The notes beneath the pieces were generated by a model. That model searched no databases. It worked only from the letters and a program-made list of their open reading frames with translations, and had not been told where the DNA came from. The position numbers and the translations under genes are program-made. Below are positions 51,107-63,919 of a stretch of 64,000 nt of DNA, one piece after another; within the stretch, counting starts at the first letter, position 1; every line of letters begins with the position of its first letter. This DNA comes from Acidobacteriota bacterium (GTDB lineage: Bacteria > Acidobacteriota > Terriglobia > Terriglobales > SCQP01): positions 62,001-126,000 of the forward strand of contig DAIDIE010000019.1 of NCBI GenBank assembly GCA_027459505.1, read 5' to 3'.

Positions 51107-51643
51107 TCAGGCGGGCAAGGCGGGCGCCAGCAGCGCCTCGCGCTCGTGACGGGCACGCGCGCCCTCATCGCTGGACAGCGGCGCCTGGAACACATCACAG
51201 ATCACTGGAACCTGATGGCAGAGGTTCAGCTTCGGGCAGCGCAGGCAATCGCGGTTAAACTTCTGCGTGAGCTGCCCCATGTCGGATTTTTCGAACCCGA
51301 AGGGGTAAAAGAATTCCGGCGCATGGGTGAGGGCGAAAGCCTTCCAGGCCTGGTATTCGCGAGCTTCTTTCAAGAGGTGGCGCACCAGCGCGCTGCCCAG
51401 GCCATGGCCCTGGGCGCCGGCGTCGACGGCCAGCGACTGGAGCTCGGCCACGTCCTCATCCAGGAAATGCAGCGCGCCGCAGGCCAGGATGCGGCCCTGG
51501 GGATCCTCCGCCACGCTGAAGTCGCGAATGTTTTCGCAGATGTAGGCCAGAGGTCGTGGCAGCAGCAATCCTTGCCGCACGTAGGGCTGCATCAGGGCGT
51601 GAATCTCACCGGCGTCACAGAGCTTGGCTTTGCGAATGTTCAC
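51107..51643 (-). CDS. GNAT N-acetyltransferase, probable N-acetylglutamate synthase
   Basis: The 178-aa protein starts MNIRKAKLCDAGEIHALMQP. It has the acetyl-CoA loop AQGHGLGSALV and FYPFGFEK, as in short ArgA-type acetyltransferases. A Cys cluster (CLRCPKLNLC) in the C-terminal part may bind metal. Standing inside the arginine cluster, it probably makes N-acetylglutamate to prime the cycle that ArgJ maintains. Confidence 0.8.
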   Translation of the reverse strand: MNIRKAKLCDAGEIHALMQPYVRQGLLLPRPLAYICENIRDFSVAEDPQGRILACGALHFLDEDVAELQSLAVDAGAQGHGLGSALVRHLLKEAREYQAWKAFALTHAPEFFYPFGFEKSDMGQLTQKFNRDCLRCPKLNLCHQVPVICDVFQAPLSSDEGARARHEREALLAPALPA

Positions 51644-51713
51644 CGCCGCGACCTCCTTCTCACCAAAATTCGACCAGCTACGACCTCAAATCTGTTGAAA
51701 CCCGCCCGGTCCG

Positions 51714-52532
51714 CTAAACCCGGGCCGTTTGGCCGCGGCTCGCCACCGCCTTCCGGGAGGCCACGATGCGTGTTCCCGGGCAGTGTTCAGCGTCCCAGCC
51801 GGCAAAATCCAGTGCTGCCTCTTTGCCGACAATTTCGATTTCTCCCACGCCGGCCTCCAGCGCCTCGCGGCAGGCGGCCAGCTTGGGCAGCATGCCTCCG
51901 GAAATGGCGCCGCTGACGGCCAGCCCTTCCAGTTGATCCATGCCCAGCATCGGGATGCGCTCGCCGTTGCCGTCGAGCACGCCGGCGACATCGGTAACAA
52001 AGACAATGCGCTGCGCCCCAACCAGGCGTGCGCAGGCGGCGGCAAACTGGTCGGCGTTCACGTTCAGCGCTCCACCGTTGCCGTCAAAGGCGAGGCTGGC
52101 CAGTACCGGGGTGAAGTTTGCCTGCAGCAAAGTATTGAGCAGGGCGGCGTCGCCGCCTGTGACCTCGCCAACAAAACCTAATTCCGGGTTGGCGACCTGC
52201 GCTTGAATGCAGGCGGCATCGAGGCCGCACAGTCCCACCGCTTTGATAGGTCCAGCCGGGCTGGCGTTGAGCCGCGCCACCAGGCCCTTGTTGACGCTGC
52301 CGGCCAGCACCATGAGCGCCGATTGCAGGGTCACAGCGTCGGTGACGCGCAGGCCGTTGCGGAACTCCGATTGGTGGTCGAGTTTCCGCAGCAGCGCGGT
52401 CAATGATTTGCCGCCGCCGTGGACCAGCAGCACCTGATCACCGGCCCGCACCCGCCGCGCGATGGAATCGACCAGCGCCGGCGCGGGCTCGGGTTCGAGA
52501 ATGCTGCCACCGATTTTCAGTACCGTCCGCAT
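51714..52532 (-). CDS. argB: Acetylglutamate kinase ArgB
   Basis: ArgB phosphorylates N-acetylglutamate. The 272-aa protein has LKIGGSILE, LVHGGGKSLT, NVNADQFAAACA and FVTDVAGVLD, the amino-acid-kinase signatures. AISGGMLPKLAAC follows. The N-terminal helix linked to arginine feedback is absent, so it is likely not arginine-sensitive. It lies 20 bases after argC. Confidence 0.95.
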   Translation of the reverse strand: MRTVLKIGGSILEPEPAPALVDSIARRVRAGDQVLLVHGGGKSLTALLRKLDHQSEFRNGLRVTDAVTLQSALMVLAGSVNKGLVARLNASPAGPIKAVGLCGLDAACIQAQVANPELGFVGEVTGGDAALLNTLLQANFTPVLASLAFDGNGGALNVNADQFAAACARLVGAQRIVFVTDVAGVLDGNGERIPMLGMDQLEGLAVSGAISGGMLPKLAACREALEAGVGEIEIVGKEAALDFAGWDAEHCPGTRIVASRKAVASRGQTARV

Positions 52533-52552
52533 GTGTTTCGTCGCGCTCGCCG

Positions 52553-53614
52553 CTAGAGCAGCGCCGTCTCCTCCGCACAGCCAATCATGCAGTTCAGGTT
52601 TTGCACGGCTTGTCCCGCCGCGCCTTTCAGCAGGTTGTCCAGGCAGCTCACTACCACCACCTGGTGGGCTGGCGCGTTCAGGCGAAAACCCACGTCGCAG
52701 AAGTTGGTATGCACCACCTGGTTAATTTCCGGCAGGCGCGTGCCCTTGAAGCGGACAAACGGGCTTCCCTGGTAGGCGTCGCGATAAGCGCTTTCAATTT
52801 CGGCCTCACCGGCGCCATTACGCAGCGCGACATAAGACGTGGCCAGGATGCCGCGACTCACCGGCAGCAGGTGAGGTGTAAAGGTGAACTGCTCGACGGG
52901 CACGCCGCTCTGTTCGGCGATCTCGGGGGTGTGGCGATGGGTGAGTACGCCATAGGCCTTGCAGTTTCCTTCCAGTTCGACAAAGTGCAGGTCATCGCGC
53001 AGACCTTTGCCGGCGCCGCTGGCGCCCGACTTGGCGTCGCAAATAATGTATTCCGGTTTCGCCAGCCCACTCTTCAGCAACGGCCACAGCGCAACCGTCG
53101 CCGTGGTGGCGTAACAGCCTGGGTTGGCGACCAGGCGCGCCTGGGGAATGATGGCCCGGTTCTTTTCCGGCCAGCCGTAGACGGCTTCGTTTAACAGCTC
53201 CGGAGCGGTGTGCGGCAGGTTGTACCACTTCTCGAAAACCGCGGCGTTTTGAAAACGGAAGGCCCCGCTCAGGTCAATGATCCGCAGCGGCGGCTGACCG
53301 GGAGCAAGCAACTCCCGCGTCCACTCCATCGATGTCTCGTGCGGGGTGGCCAGCAGCAGAATTTGGGCGCCGCTCTTGCGCACGGCTTGCGGGGAACCAG
53401 GTTCGCAAAGTAGCGAGCTCACGCCCTCCAGGGCGGGGACCAGTTCGCCAATCGGCGCACTCTTGCCGCTGCGGCCCGAGCTGAAGAGCGCGACCAACTC
53501 CACAAAAGGATGCCGCGCCAGCAAGTGGACGAGTTCAATACCGGCATACCCGGTGGCGCCGGCAATGGCGACCCGGGTTTTCGGGCCGGACGAGCTTGGC
53601 GAATATTTATTCAT
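52553..53614 (-). CDS. argC: N-acetyl-gamma-glutamyl-phosphate reductase ArgC
   Basis: ArgC reduces the ArgB product with NADPH. The 353-aa protein has nucleotide loop AGATGYAGIEL, catalytic Cys167 in ANPGCYATTA, and HRHTPEIAEQSG. It is the first gene of the arginine cluster. No Shine-Dalgarno is seen; the predicted transcript start is only about five bases before ATG 53614, so the message is almost leaderless. Confidence 0.95.
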   Translation of the reverse strand: MNKYSPSSSGPKTRVAIAGATGYAGIELVHLLARHPFVELVALFSSGRSGKSAPIGELVPALEGVSSLLCEPGSPQAVRKSGAQILLLATPHETSMEWTRELLAPGQPPLRIIDLSGAFRFQNAAVFEKWYNLPHTAPELLNEAVYGWPEKNRAIIPQARLVANPGCYATTATVALWPLLKSGLAKPEYIICDAKSGASGAGKGLRDDLHFVELEGNCKAYGVLTHRHTPEIAEQSGVPVEQFTFTPHLLPVSRGILATSYVALRNGAGEAEIESAYRDAYQGSPFVRFKGTRLPEINQVVHTNFCDVGFRLNAPAHQVVVVSCLDNLLKGAAGQAVQNLNCMIGCAEETALL

Positions 53615-53654
53615 CGCTGAGAATAATTATTCATTTCCCTTTCTGTGATGTCAA
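53601..53654 (-). promoter_or_regulatory. argC promoter with tandem ARG boxes
   Basis: On the minus strand -35 TTGACA (53654-53649) and -10 AATAAT (53631-53626) are separated by 17 bases. GAATAATTATTC (53621-53632) covers the -10 and is a perfect palindrome. A second box, GAATATTTATTC (53601-53612), lies at the start codon, 20 bases centre to centre. This closely follows the ArgR operator layout of E. coli. Confidence 0.85.
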
Positions 53655-53772
53655 ACAAAAAAGGCGGGGCGCGCGCCTCCGTGGGGCACGCAAGACCCAG
53701 CGCGGGAGGGCGCGGATAACGGTAGTCCCGGCACCCTCTCCCGGCTATGATCATTGCCGAGGTGTTTTTCCG

Positions 53773-54417
53773 ATGAGCGATGCTCCCCTGCCGGTCACCA
53801 AAACTGCAAATTCTGGCTTCAGCCGCCGTCAGTGGGTGCGGCGCATGCTGGCAGGGACCACCGCCACGGCCGCCACACTAGCGGCCGGCCCCGCGATCTG
53901 GGGAGAGGCAGGCGGGCACCCCATGAGTGCACACCTGGGCAACGACGCCTTGATGGACCATGCAGAGGCGGCCGCCGCCGCGCCGGCGTGGGCTCCTCTT
54001 TTTCTGGATGCACATCAGAGTTCCACGCTGGAAGCGCTGGCGGAGCGCATGGTGCCCGGTTCCACTGCCGCCCAGGTCAACCGCTTCATTGATCTCCTGC
54101 TCTCCGTTGACGAACTCAAGAACCAGCGGAGTTTTGTGGATTCACTCTCTACCTTCGAAGGGTTATCTTTGCGGCACTACGGAAAACCGTTTGTGCGGGC
54201 GAGCGCCACCGAGCAGGACTCCCTGCTGGCGTCCGCCGCTTCCCCGACGGCGGCAGACCTTTTTCCCCATTTCCAGAACCTGAAAACCTGGATCGCGGGC
54301 GCCTACTACACCTCCGAAGTTGGCATGAAGGAGCTGGGCTGGACCGGCGACGTTTTCTTTAACGGTTTGCCGGGATGCCAGGCGCCCCAGACAGCCAAGA
54401 CCGCAATAGGGCACTAA
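53773..54417 (+). CDS. Tat-exported gluconate 2-dehydrogenase subunit 3-like protein
   Basis: The 214-aa protein has a twin-arginine leader (FSRRQWVRRMLAG). The helical domain of the family follows: FLDAHQSSTLEALAERMVPG, FIDLLLS, and YYTSEVGMKELGWTGD. Such subunits chaperone and export a GMC-type flavoenzyme that is usually encoded next door. None is seen here, so this is an orphan. Confidence 0.82.
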   Translation: MSDAPLPVTKTANSGFSRRQWVRRMLAGTTATAATLAAGPAIWGEAGGHPMSAHLGNDALMDHAEAAAAAPAWAPLFLDAHQSSTLEALAERMVPGSTAAQVNRFIDLLLSVDELKNQRSFVDSLSTFEGLSLRHYGKPFVRASATEQDSLLASAASPTAADLFPHFQNLKTWIAGAYYTSEVGMKELGWTGDVFFNGLPGCQAPQTAKTAIGH

Positions 54418-54641
54418 GCGTCAAATATATCACGCCGCGATGGATGTCTCTTCTTGATGAGAGGGAGGTCGGCGGCTGTCACCGTGCTGACATTGCGGTT
54501 TGCCTGGGATTTGGATAAGCTAAACTTCGCGTTTGAATGTCTGACGCTCCGCCTGTGTGATCTGCCCGGGGGTTGTGTTCTCGAGTGGGCCAGAAAGGTG
54601 GAAGGCCCACAGTTCAAACAGCTCATTTTGGGGAATCTTGC

Positions 54642-55025
54642 TTGAAAAGTATTTTTGTCGGAAATCTGGCTTTCGGCACCACTGAGGACGAACTTCGCAC
54701 GCTGTTTGAGCCCTACGGCAGCATCGAGCGCGTCAGCATCATCACTGACCGCGACACCGGCCGCTCACGCGGGTTCGGGTTCGTGGAGATGCCGAATGAC
54801 GAGGAGGCGGAAAGCGCCATCTCGGCGATCAACGGCAGCAGCATGGGAGGCCGCACGCTGAATGTCAACGAGGCACGGCCTCGCGAAGAGCGTGCGCCGC
54901 GCGCGCCGCGCTTTGGCGGCAACAGCTCCGGTGGCGGAGGCTATCAGCAGCGAGGTGGCAAGGGTGGCGGCCGTCAGGACGACTACCGCGGCCATGCCCG
55001 TCAGCCGCGCGAACCACGCTGGTAA
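54642..55025 (+). CDS. RRM-domain RNA-binding protein with glycine-rich tail
   Basis: One RNA-recognition motif fills residues 1-80: RNP2 IFVGNLAF and RNP1 RGFGFVEM. A basic Gly/Arg-rich tail follows (GGNSSGGGGYQQRGGKGGG). It resembles bacterial cold-linked Rbp proteins and eukaryotic-like GRPs. It starts at TTG 54642, with GGGGA seven bases upstream. Confidence 0.92.
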   Translation: MKSIFVGNLAFGTTEDELRTLFEPYGSIERVSIITDRDTGRSRGFGFVEMPNDEEAESAISAINGSSMGGRTLNVNEARPREERAPRAPRFGGNSSGGGGYQQRGGKGGGRQDDYRGHARQPREPRW

Positions 55026-55068
55026 GCCGATCAACTGAAATTTCTGGCCGGGAGCTTGCTCCCGGCGC

Positions 55069-55106
55069 AACCGCTCCCCCTGGAATTTCCGGGATGGAGC
55101 GGTTTT
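55069..55106 (+). terminator. Terminator after the RRM gene
   Basis: AACCGCTCC (55069-55077) pairs with GGAGCGGTT (55096-55104), followed by TTTTGCTTT. A second hairpin, GCCGGGAGC/GCTCCCGGC, stands just before it (55047-55066). Confidence 0.75.
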
Positions 55107-55924
55107 GCTTTGCAGCGGCCCCCGGGTTCGCGGCGGAGCGGGACGCGCAATGGCGCCCTCTCTTCTTACATCACTCAAACCTTTGCCAGCGATTTGCAAA
55201 AAAAATGTCACGAATTTCCGGCTTCGGTAAGCGCTGGCATTTTTGTGCTTGACCTTGCCCGCACGAAAGCCGTAACGTAACGAGTTGCCCGGTACTAGCG
55301 TCAGCAGGTTAGTTTTTTGGGGTGGGATGGGCGAGCGGTCCCGTTAATAAATTTCCGTTCCCTGTTCTTTTATTTCTTTTACCTCGAATTATCTCTGCTC
55401 CTCCGCTCCCCGCCTGAAGGCCGGTACCGCGTGATGCTTGTTGTGCGTTTTTGCGCGGTTTTCACCACTTTGGGCGCCGGCCCCGATGCAGTTTCACGCG
55501 GAGGACTGGCCGCAAGTGGTGAGTTGAAGGCCGGAAATGCGATCCGGCATATCTCCCGGCAGAGCGGGTTGACAAGCAATTCTCGACCTCTCGCAGGCGC
55601 GAGAGAGGCAAGATTTCTGTGGTTCAACTGAAGTTGCGTCCGTAAACGGCTTCCTTGTCAGCGCGGAGCTCCGCGTCGTGGACAAGAGGCCTGGGGCAAT
55701 ACCTGCTCCGCCGACTGCGGTGTGACCCGTCATGCCGCAACCTGGTGAGCGCAGGCGCCGCGGGTCGCCACTCAAGGTTCGCAAAGTCGGAAGACGGCAA
55801 TCGCCAGGCTTAGCGGGTGGCAGCTATCACGATGTTTCGTTGATCTGCCAGGCGGCTCTGCCTGGGGCCGCCACGAGGCCGCAGCCGGGATTCGAAAGCC
55901 GAAAGCTTTTTGGGGTGATCGGGA
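55107..55924. other. Long intergenic region before actA
   Basis: No gene is supported. TTGACA at about 55569 and TTGACC at about 55249 are -35-like, but neither has a good -10 at the right distance. A transcript leader or unknown RNA cannot be excluded. Confidence 0.35.
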
Positions 55925-56512
55925 ATGATCTTCTCGCGATTAAAAGAACGCTGGCGTCTGGTTACGCTGGTCGCGCTGCTGATTGTTTTGGGCATATGGA
56001 AGGTGGCTATGGCCGCCTCCAACGTGGGCTATTCGCCAGCGCAGCCAATACCTTTCAGCCACAAGCTGCATGCCGGTGTGAACCATATTCCTTGCCAGTA
56101 CTGTCATGCCGGGGTGGATCGCGACACGGAATCGCCCATACCGCCGCTGAACGTCTGCATGGGCTGCCACTCGGTGGTTGACGCCAACAAGCCGGTGATA
56201 CAGAAGATCGCCGCCGCCTACAAGGCGGGCAAGCCGATTCAGTGGGTGCGGGTCTACGACCTGCCGCAGTTTGTGAAGTTCGCCCACCGCTGGCACATCG
56301 CCGCCGGCGTGGCCTGCCAGACCTGCCATGGTCCCGTGCAGGACATGAACCAAATCCGGCAATATCGTGAGTTCGTGATGGGCGAGTGTATCGCTTGCCA
56401 TCGTAGTCAGACGTACCTGCCCGCCCCGGCAGACAAGGTGCATCGCAACCTGGCCACCTACCACGGCCATGAGGTCAACGCCAAGACCGAGTGCAGCACC
56501 TGCCATAACTAA
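55925..56512 (+). CDS. actA: Alternative complex III subunit ActA, pentahaem cytochrome c
   Basis: The 195-aa protein has an N-terminal membrane anchor (RLVTLVALLIVLGIWKVAMA) and five CxxCH haem motifs: CQYCH, CMGCH, CQTCH, CIACH and CSTCH. It takes electrons in the periplasm from the complex that oxidises menaquinol. It starts the actABCDEF run. Confidence 0.94.
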   Translation: MIFSRLKERWRLVTLVALLIVLGIWKVAMAASNVGYSPAQPIPFSHKLHAGVNHIPCQYCHAGVDRDTESPIPPLNVCMGCHSVVDANKPVIQKIAAAYKAGKPIQWVRVYDLPQFVKFAHRWHIAAGVACQTCHGPVQDMNQIRQYREFVMGECIACHRSQTYLPAPADKVHRNLATYHGHEVNAKTECSTCHN

Positions 56513-56586
56513 GGGCGCCGAAGGGTATCCGGGCGGCCGGGCCGCCAGACCGGCTCGCTAACGAGCAGGGGGAGCGAAAAGAGTTT

Positions 56587-60005
<3,419 letters not shown>

Positions 60006-60009
<4 letters not shown>

Positions 60010-61424
60010 GCCGCGACAACACCCTACAACAGCAAGCCGACGCCGCCCGCCGGGAACCACCCATGTATCGCGCCGACCTCACCCTTACCCAGGTGACGCG
60101 CGACATCTCGGCGCCCATTACCGGGGAGCCCAATGGCTGGTGGTGGGCGGGATTTCTGATTTCCGTGGCCTTGCTGGGCATGGGATCGGCCATCGTGACC
60201 TACCAGCTCAATTACGGCCTCGGTCTCATCGGCCTCATGCACCCCATCATGTGGGGCACCTACATTACCAACTTCGTCTTCTGGGTTGGAATTGGACACG
60301 CTGGCACGCTGATCTCCGCCATCTTGTTCCTCTTGCGGCAGCGCTGGCGCACCGCCATCAATCGCTCCGCCGAGGCCATGACCATTTTCGCCGTCTGCTG
60401 CGCGGGCTTGTTCCCGTTGCTCCACGTCGGTCGAACCCTGCTGGCGTTCTGGTTGATTCCCTATCCCAACTTCCGCTACTTGTGGGTGAACTTCCGCTCG
60501 CCGCTGATTTGGGACGTTTTCGCGGTATCGACCTACGCCACGACTTCGCTGCTTTTCTGGTACCAGGGCATGATTCCCGATCTGGCCACCATCCGCGATC
60601 AGGAAAAGCGGCCGCTGGCACGCAAGATCTACTCCATCTTCGCCCAGCGCTGGAAGGGAACCGCAGCCGACTGGCATCATTACGAGTCCGCCTACGGATT
60701 GTTTGCCGCCATCGCCACGCCGCTGGTACTGTCGGTGCACAGCGTGGTGTCGACCGACTTCGCGGTCTCGACTCTACCGGGCTGGCACGACACCATCTTC
60801 CCGCCCTACTTCGTCGCCGGCGCGATCTTCTCCGGCTTCGCCATGGTGGTCACGATTCTCTCCATCCTGCGCAAGGCCTTCCACCTGGAGGACTACATCA
60901 CGCTCGATCACATGGAGCTGATGAACAAGGTCATCCTGGGCACCTCGATGATTGTGGGTTACGCCTACATTCTCGAGGTTTACATGGCCTGGTACGGGGA
61001 GAACCGCTACGACTGGCACATCTACGTATGGATCCGGTTCCTGGGCACTTACGCGTGGGCGGGCTGGCTGACCATTTTCTGCAACGTGCTGACGCCGCTG
61101 ATTTTCTGGTTCCGCAAAGCGCGCCGCAGTCTAGTGGTGATGTTTATTGTCAGCATCATCGCCAATATCGGCATGTGGTTTGAACGTTATGTGATTATCT
61201 GTACCTCGCTGGCGCAGGACTTTTTACCCTCCAACTGGGGCTACTTCCGGCCGACGATCTTCGATATCGGTGTGCTGGTGGGTTCGTTTGGATTGTTCTT
61301 CACCCTGTTCCTGCTGTTTGCGCGTTTCGTTCCGACCATCGCCATGAGCGAGATCAAGGCGGTGCTGCACCACCCGGTCGGCGAGATCAGCGGCTCGCCC
61401 ACCCTGGAGGAGAGCCATGTCTAG
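60006..61424 (+). CDS. actC: Alternative complex III subunit ActC (NrfD-like membrane protein)
   Basis: The 472-aa protein has about ten membrane segments and the NrfD-family pattern. It begins after [20 protein letters not shown] and holds [21 protein letters not shown], close to the quinol site, and [18 protein letters not shown]. It is one of the two large membrane subunits. It is coupled by ATGA to actB and overlaps actD by eight bases. Confidence 0.94.
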
Positions 61425-61950
61425 TTTTGTCGCCCCCTACAAAGGCAAGCCGGCGATGCTGGCGCTGTTCATCGATCCGCATCAGCTGGTCGATGCCATT
61501 GTCGCCCTGCGCGAGCAAGGCTACCGCGGACTCGACGCCGCCACCCCCTTCCCGGTGCATGGCCTGTCGGAGGCCCTCGGCATGGGGCCGAGTTGGATGC
61601 CGCGCGTGACCAAGACGGCCTTCTTCACCGGCGCCACGCTGGGCCTTGCGTTTCAGCTCTGGGCCAATGGCTGGACCTGGCCCATTAACGTGGCCGGCAA
61701 GCCCTTCTTCTCCGTGCCCGCCTCCATGCCGATCACCTTCGAATGCGGCATTCTGTGCGCCGCCATCTGCACCTTTTATGCGGTGTTTATCGCCGGGAGA
61801 CTCTACCCGGTGACGAACTTCGAGTTGCTCGATTCGCGCATCACCAATGACCGCTTCGCCCTCTTCGTGCCCACCGGCGGGCAGAACGTCGAGGCCACCG
61901 AGCGCCTGCTGCAAAAGCTGGGCGCGCAGGAGGTACAGCAACTTGGCTAA
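61417..61950 (+). CDS. actD: Alternative complex III subunit ActD (DUF3341)
   Basis: The 177-aa protein has the DUF3341 pattern: [35 protein letters not shown], then two membrane segments ([33 protein letters not shown]). It anchors and stabilises the complex. Confidence 0.92.
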   Translation: MSSFVAPYKGKPAMLALFIDPHQLVDAIVALREQGYRGLDAATPFPVHGLSEALGMGPSWMPRVTKTAFFTGATLGLAFQLWANGWTWPINVAGKPFFSVPASMPITFECGILCAAICTFYAVFIAGRLYPVTNFELLDSRITNDRFALFVPTGGQNVEATERLLQKLGAQEVQQLG

Positions 61951-62641
61951 GCTGCTGCCATCCCTTTCCCGTAACGCCGGCCTGCTGCTGGCCGCCGCCC
62001 TGCTATTGCTGGGCGTGGGCTGCACAGTTCGCAAGTCCACTACGGAGATCCTCTATCAGCCGCAGATGTATCATCAGGCGGCGATCCGCCCGCAGACGCG
62101 CGATTTCCTGGCGCCCAACAAGCCCGGCATGCGCGTCCCACCGGCGGGCACGGTTCCGGTGGGCTATGTGCCTTATCCGCTGCCGGACGACAATCCCAAC
62201 ATTGATAACATGGTGAACCCGCTGCCCATGAGCAAGTCCGTTCTGGAAGCCGGGCAGAAGTGGTTCAATACTTATTGCATTGTCTGCCATGGCCCGCGCG
62301 CTGACGGATTGGGTTACATCGTGCCCCACATGACGCAGCCGCCCCCGCTGTATTTGCCCCCGGCGACGAGTTGGTCTGATGGCCACATTTTCTATGTCAT
62401 CACCCAGGGACAGGGCAACATGCCGCCCTACCGTACTGAGCTGACCCCACAACAGCGTTGGGCCATCGTGCATTACGTGCGCGTGTTGCAGCGTGCCGGC
62501 AATCCCAGCGACGACGATCTGTCAGCGGAACAGCAACAGGCGATTCCGCTCTCCACCGATTTCCCGGAAGCCGAGGGACCGCACGGCCCTATAAACGGCG
62601 AGGCCGCTCTGCCTAAACCCAGTAAAGGAGGCGCGCAGTAG
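61943..62641 (+). CDS. actE: Alternative complex III subunit ActE, lipoprotein cytochrome c
   Basis: The 232-aa protein starts at TTG 61943 with AGGAGG nine bases upstream, inside the end of actD. It has a lipoprotein signal (LLLAAALLLLGVGC) and one CIVCH haem site, with an axial Met expected in QGNMPPY. It passes electrons on to the terminal oxidase or soluble cytochrome c. Confidence 0.93.
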   Translation: MAKLLPSLSRNAGLLLAAALLLLGVGCTVRKSTTEILYQPQMYHQAAIRPQTRDFLAPNKPGMRVPPAGTVPVGYVPYPLPDDNPNIDNMVNPLPMSKSVLEAGQKWFNTYCIVCHGPRADGLGYIVPHMTQPPPLYLPPATSWSDGHIFYVITQGQGNMPPYRTELTPQQRWAIVHYVRVLQRAGNPSDDDLSAEQQQAIPLSTDFPEAEGPHGPINGEAALPKPSKGGAQ

Positions 62642-62668
62642 GGCCTCCGCCCCGGCGAGACAGCGAAC

Positions 62669-63919
62669 ATGACTTTTCTTACTTCAGACAGGTTCGGCGC
62701 TCCGGTTCACGAGATTGAGAACCCCGGTCCGGCCAAATTCTCCGATCGCGCCCGCAAGTTGATTCTGGCGGCGCCGGTGGCCGGTGCTGTGCTGCTGGCT
62801 CTCGGGCTGCTGCTGCACCACAACGCCAAGGAGTTCTGGTTCAGCTTCCTGACCAACTTCTTTTTCTTCCTGATGATGGCGCTGGCCGGCGCTTTCATGG
62901 TCAGCCTGGAGCGCGTGGTCAACGCCACCTGGTCGGTGGTGTTCCGCCGCATGGGCGAGTCCTTCACCGCCTTCTTTCCATTCGCCGTGCTGGGCGCCAT
63001 CATCCTGCTCTTCGGGGTGCATACCCTCTACCCCTGGGCCGATCCGGTGCACCACCCCTTCCGCACGCTGAGCAAACAGGCGTTCTACTCGATTCCGTTT
63101 TTCAGCATCCGTACCGTGCTGGCGGTAGTGATCTGGACCGTCTTCGCGCACTTTTTGGTCAAGCATTCACTCGATCAGGATAAGAACCCGACCAGCTTCA
63201 GCTACAACAAAACCGGCTTTGGCAAGCTGTCGACACCGATTGGCAGAATCTCGGCGGCCTTCATTGTCACCTTTGCCTACACCTTCAGCATCGTGGCCAT
63301 GGACTGGGTGATGTCGTTGCAGACCGACTGGATCTCGACCATGTTCCCGGTCTACCTGTTCGCCGGACTTTTCCAGGCGGGCATGGCTTTGGTGATGATC
63401 TTGACCATCTATATGCGCCGCCGCGGCATGACCGGTGAGGCGGTTCGCGATCACCATCTGGTCGATCTGGCGCGCATGCTGCATGCTTTCAGCATCTTCA
63501 TGGTCTACATCGGGTTCGCGCAGTACTTCCTGATGTGGTACGCCAACTTCCCGGAGGAGACTGACTATTTCTACCTCCGCATCCGTCACGGCTGGGGCTG
63601 GGTGTTCGTCCTTCTTCTGGTCTTCAAGTGGGCGCTGCCGTTCACCATTCTGCTCAACCAGAAGGTGCGCCGTAACGAGCGCGTTCTGCTGTCGATGGCG
63701 GGCATTATCGTGCTGGCGGAATGGTTCGACGTTTACTGGCTCATCATGCCCATGCTGCATAAGCATTTCGTCTTCCCCGGGCTGATCTGTATCGGGTTGT
63801 TCCTTGTCTTCCTAGGCGCGTTCGCCTGGAGCGTGACCCGCTTCCTCAGCCGTAACAACACCGTCCCCATGGGCGACCCCAAGTTGCTCAACTCGGTGGC
63901 CGCGAGGTACCTGGGATGA
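62669..63919 (+). CDS. actF: Alternative complex III subunit ActF (membrane protein)
   Basis: The 416-aa protein has about ten membrane helices. DWVMSLQTDWISTMFPVYLF and the ALPFTILLNQKVRRNERVL block are typical of ActF. It is the second large membrane subunit and a relative of ActC that lacks the full quinol site. Its stop overlaps the next gene by ATGA. Confidence 0.93.
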   Translation: MTFLTSDRFGAPVHEIENPGPAKFSDRARKLILAAPVAGAVLLALGLLLHHNAKEFWFSFLTNFFFFLMMALAGAFMVSLERVVNATWSVVFRRMGESFTAFFPFAVLGAIILLFGVHTLYPWADPVHHPFRTLSKQAFYSIPFFSIRTVLAVVIWTVFAHFLVKHSLDQDKNPTSFSYNKTGFGKLSTPIGRISAAFIVTFAYTFSIVAMDWVMSLQTDWISTMFPVYLFAGLFQAGMALVMILTIYMRRRGMTGEAVRDHHLVDLARMLHAFSIFMVYIGFAQYFLMWYANFPEETDYFYLRIRHGWGWVFVLLLVFKWALPFTILLNQKVRRNERVLLSMAGIIVLAEWFDVYWLIMPMLHKHFVFPGLICIGLFLVFLGAFAWSVTRFLSRNNTVPMGDPKLLNSVAARYLG

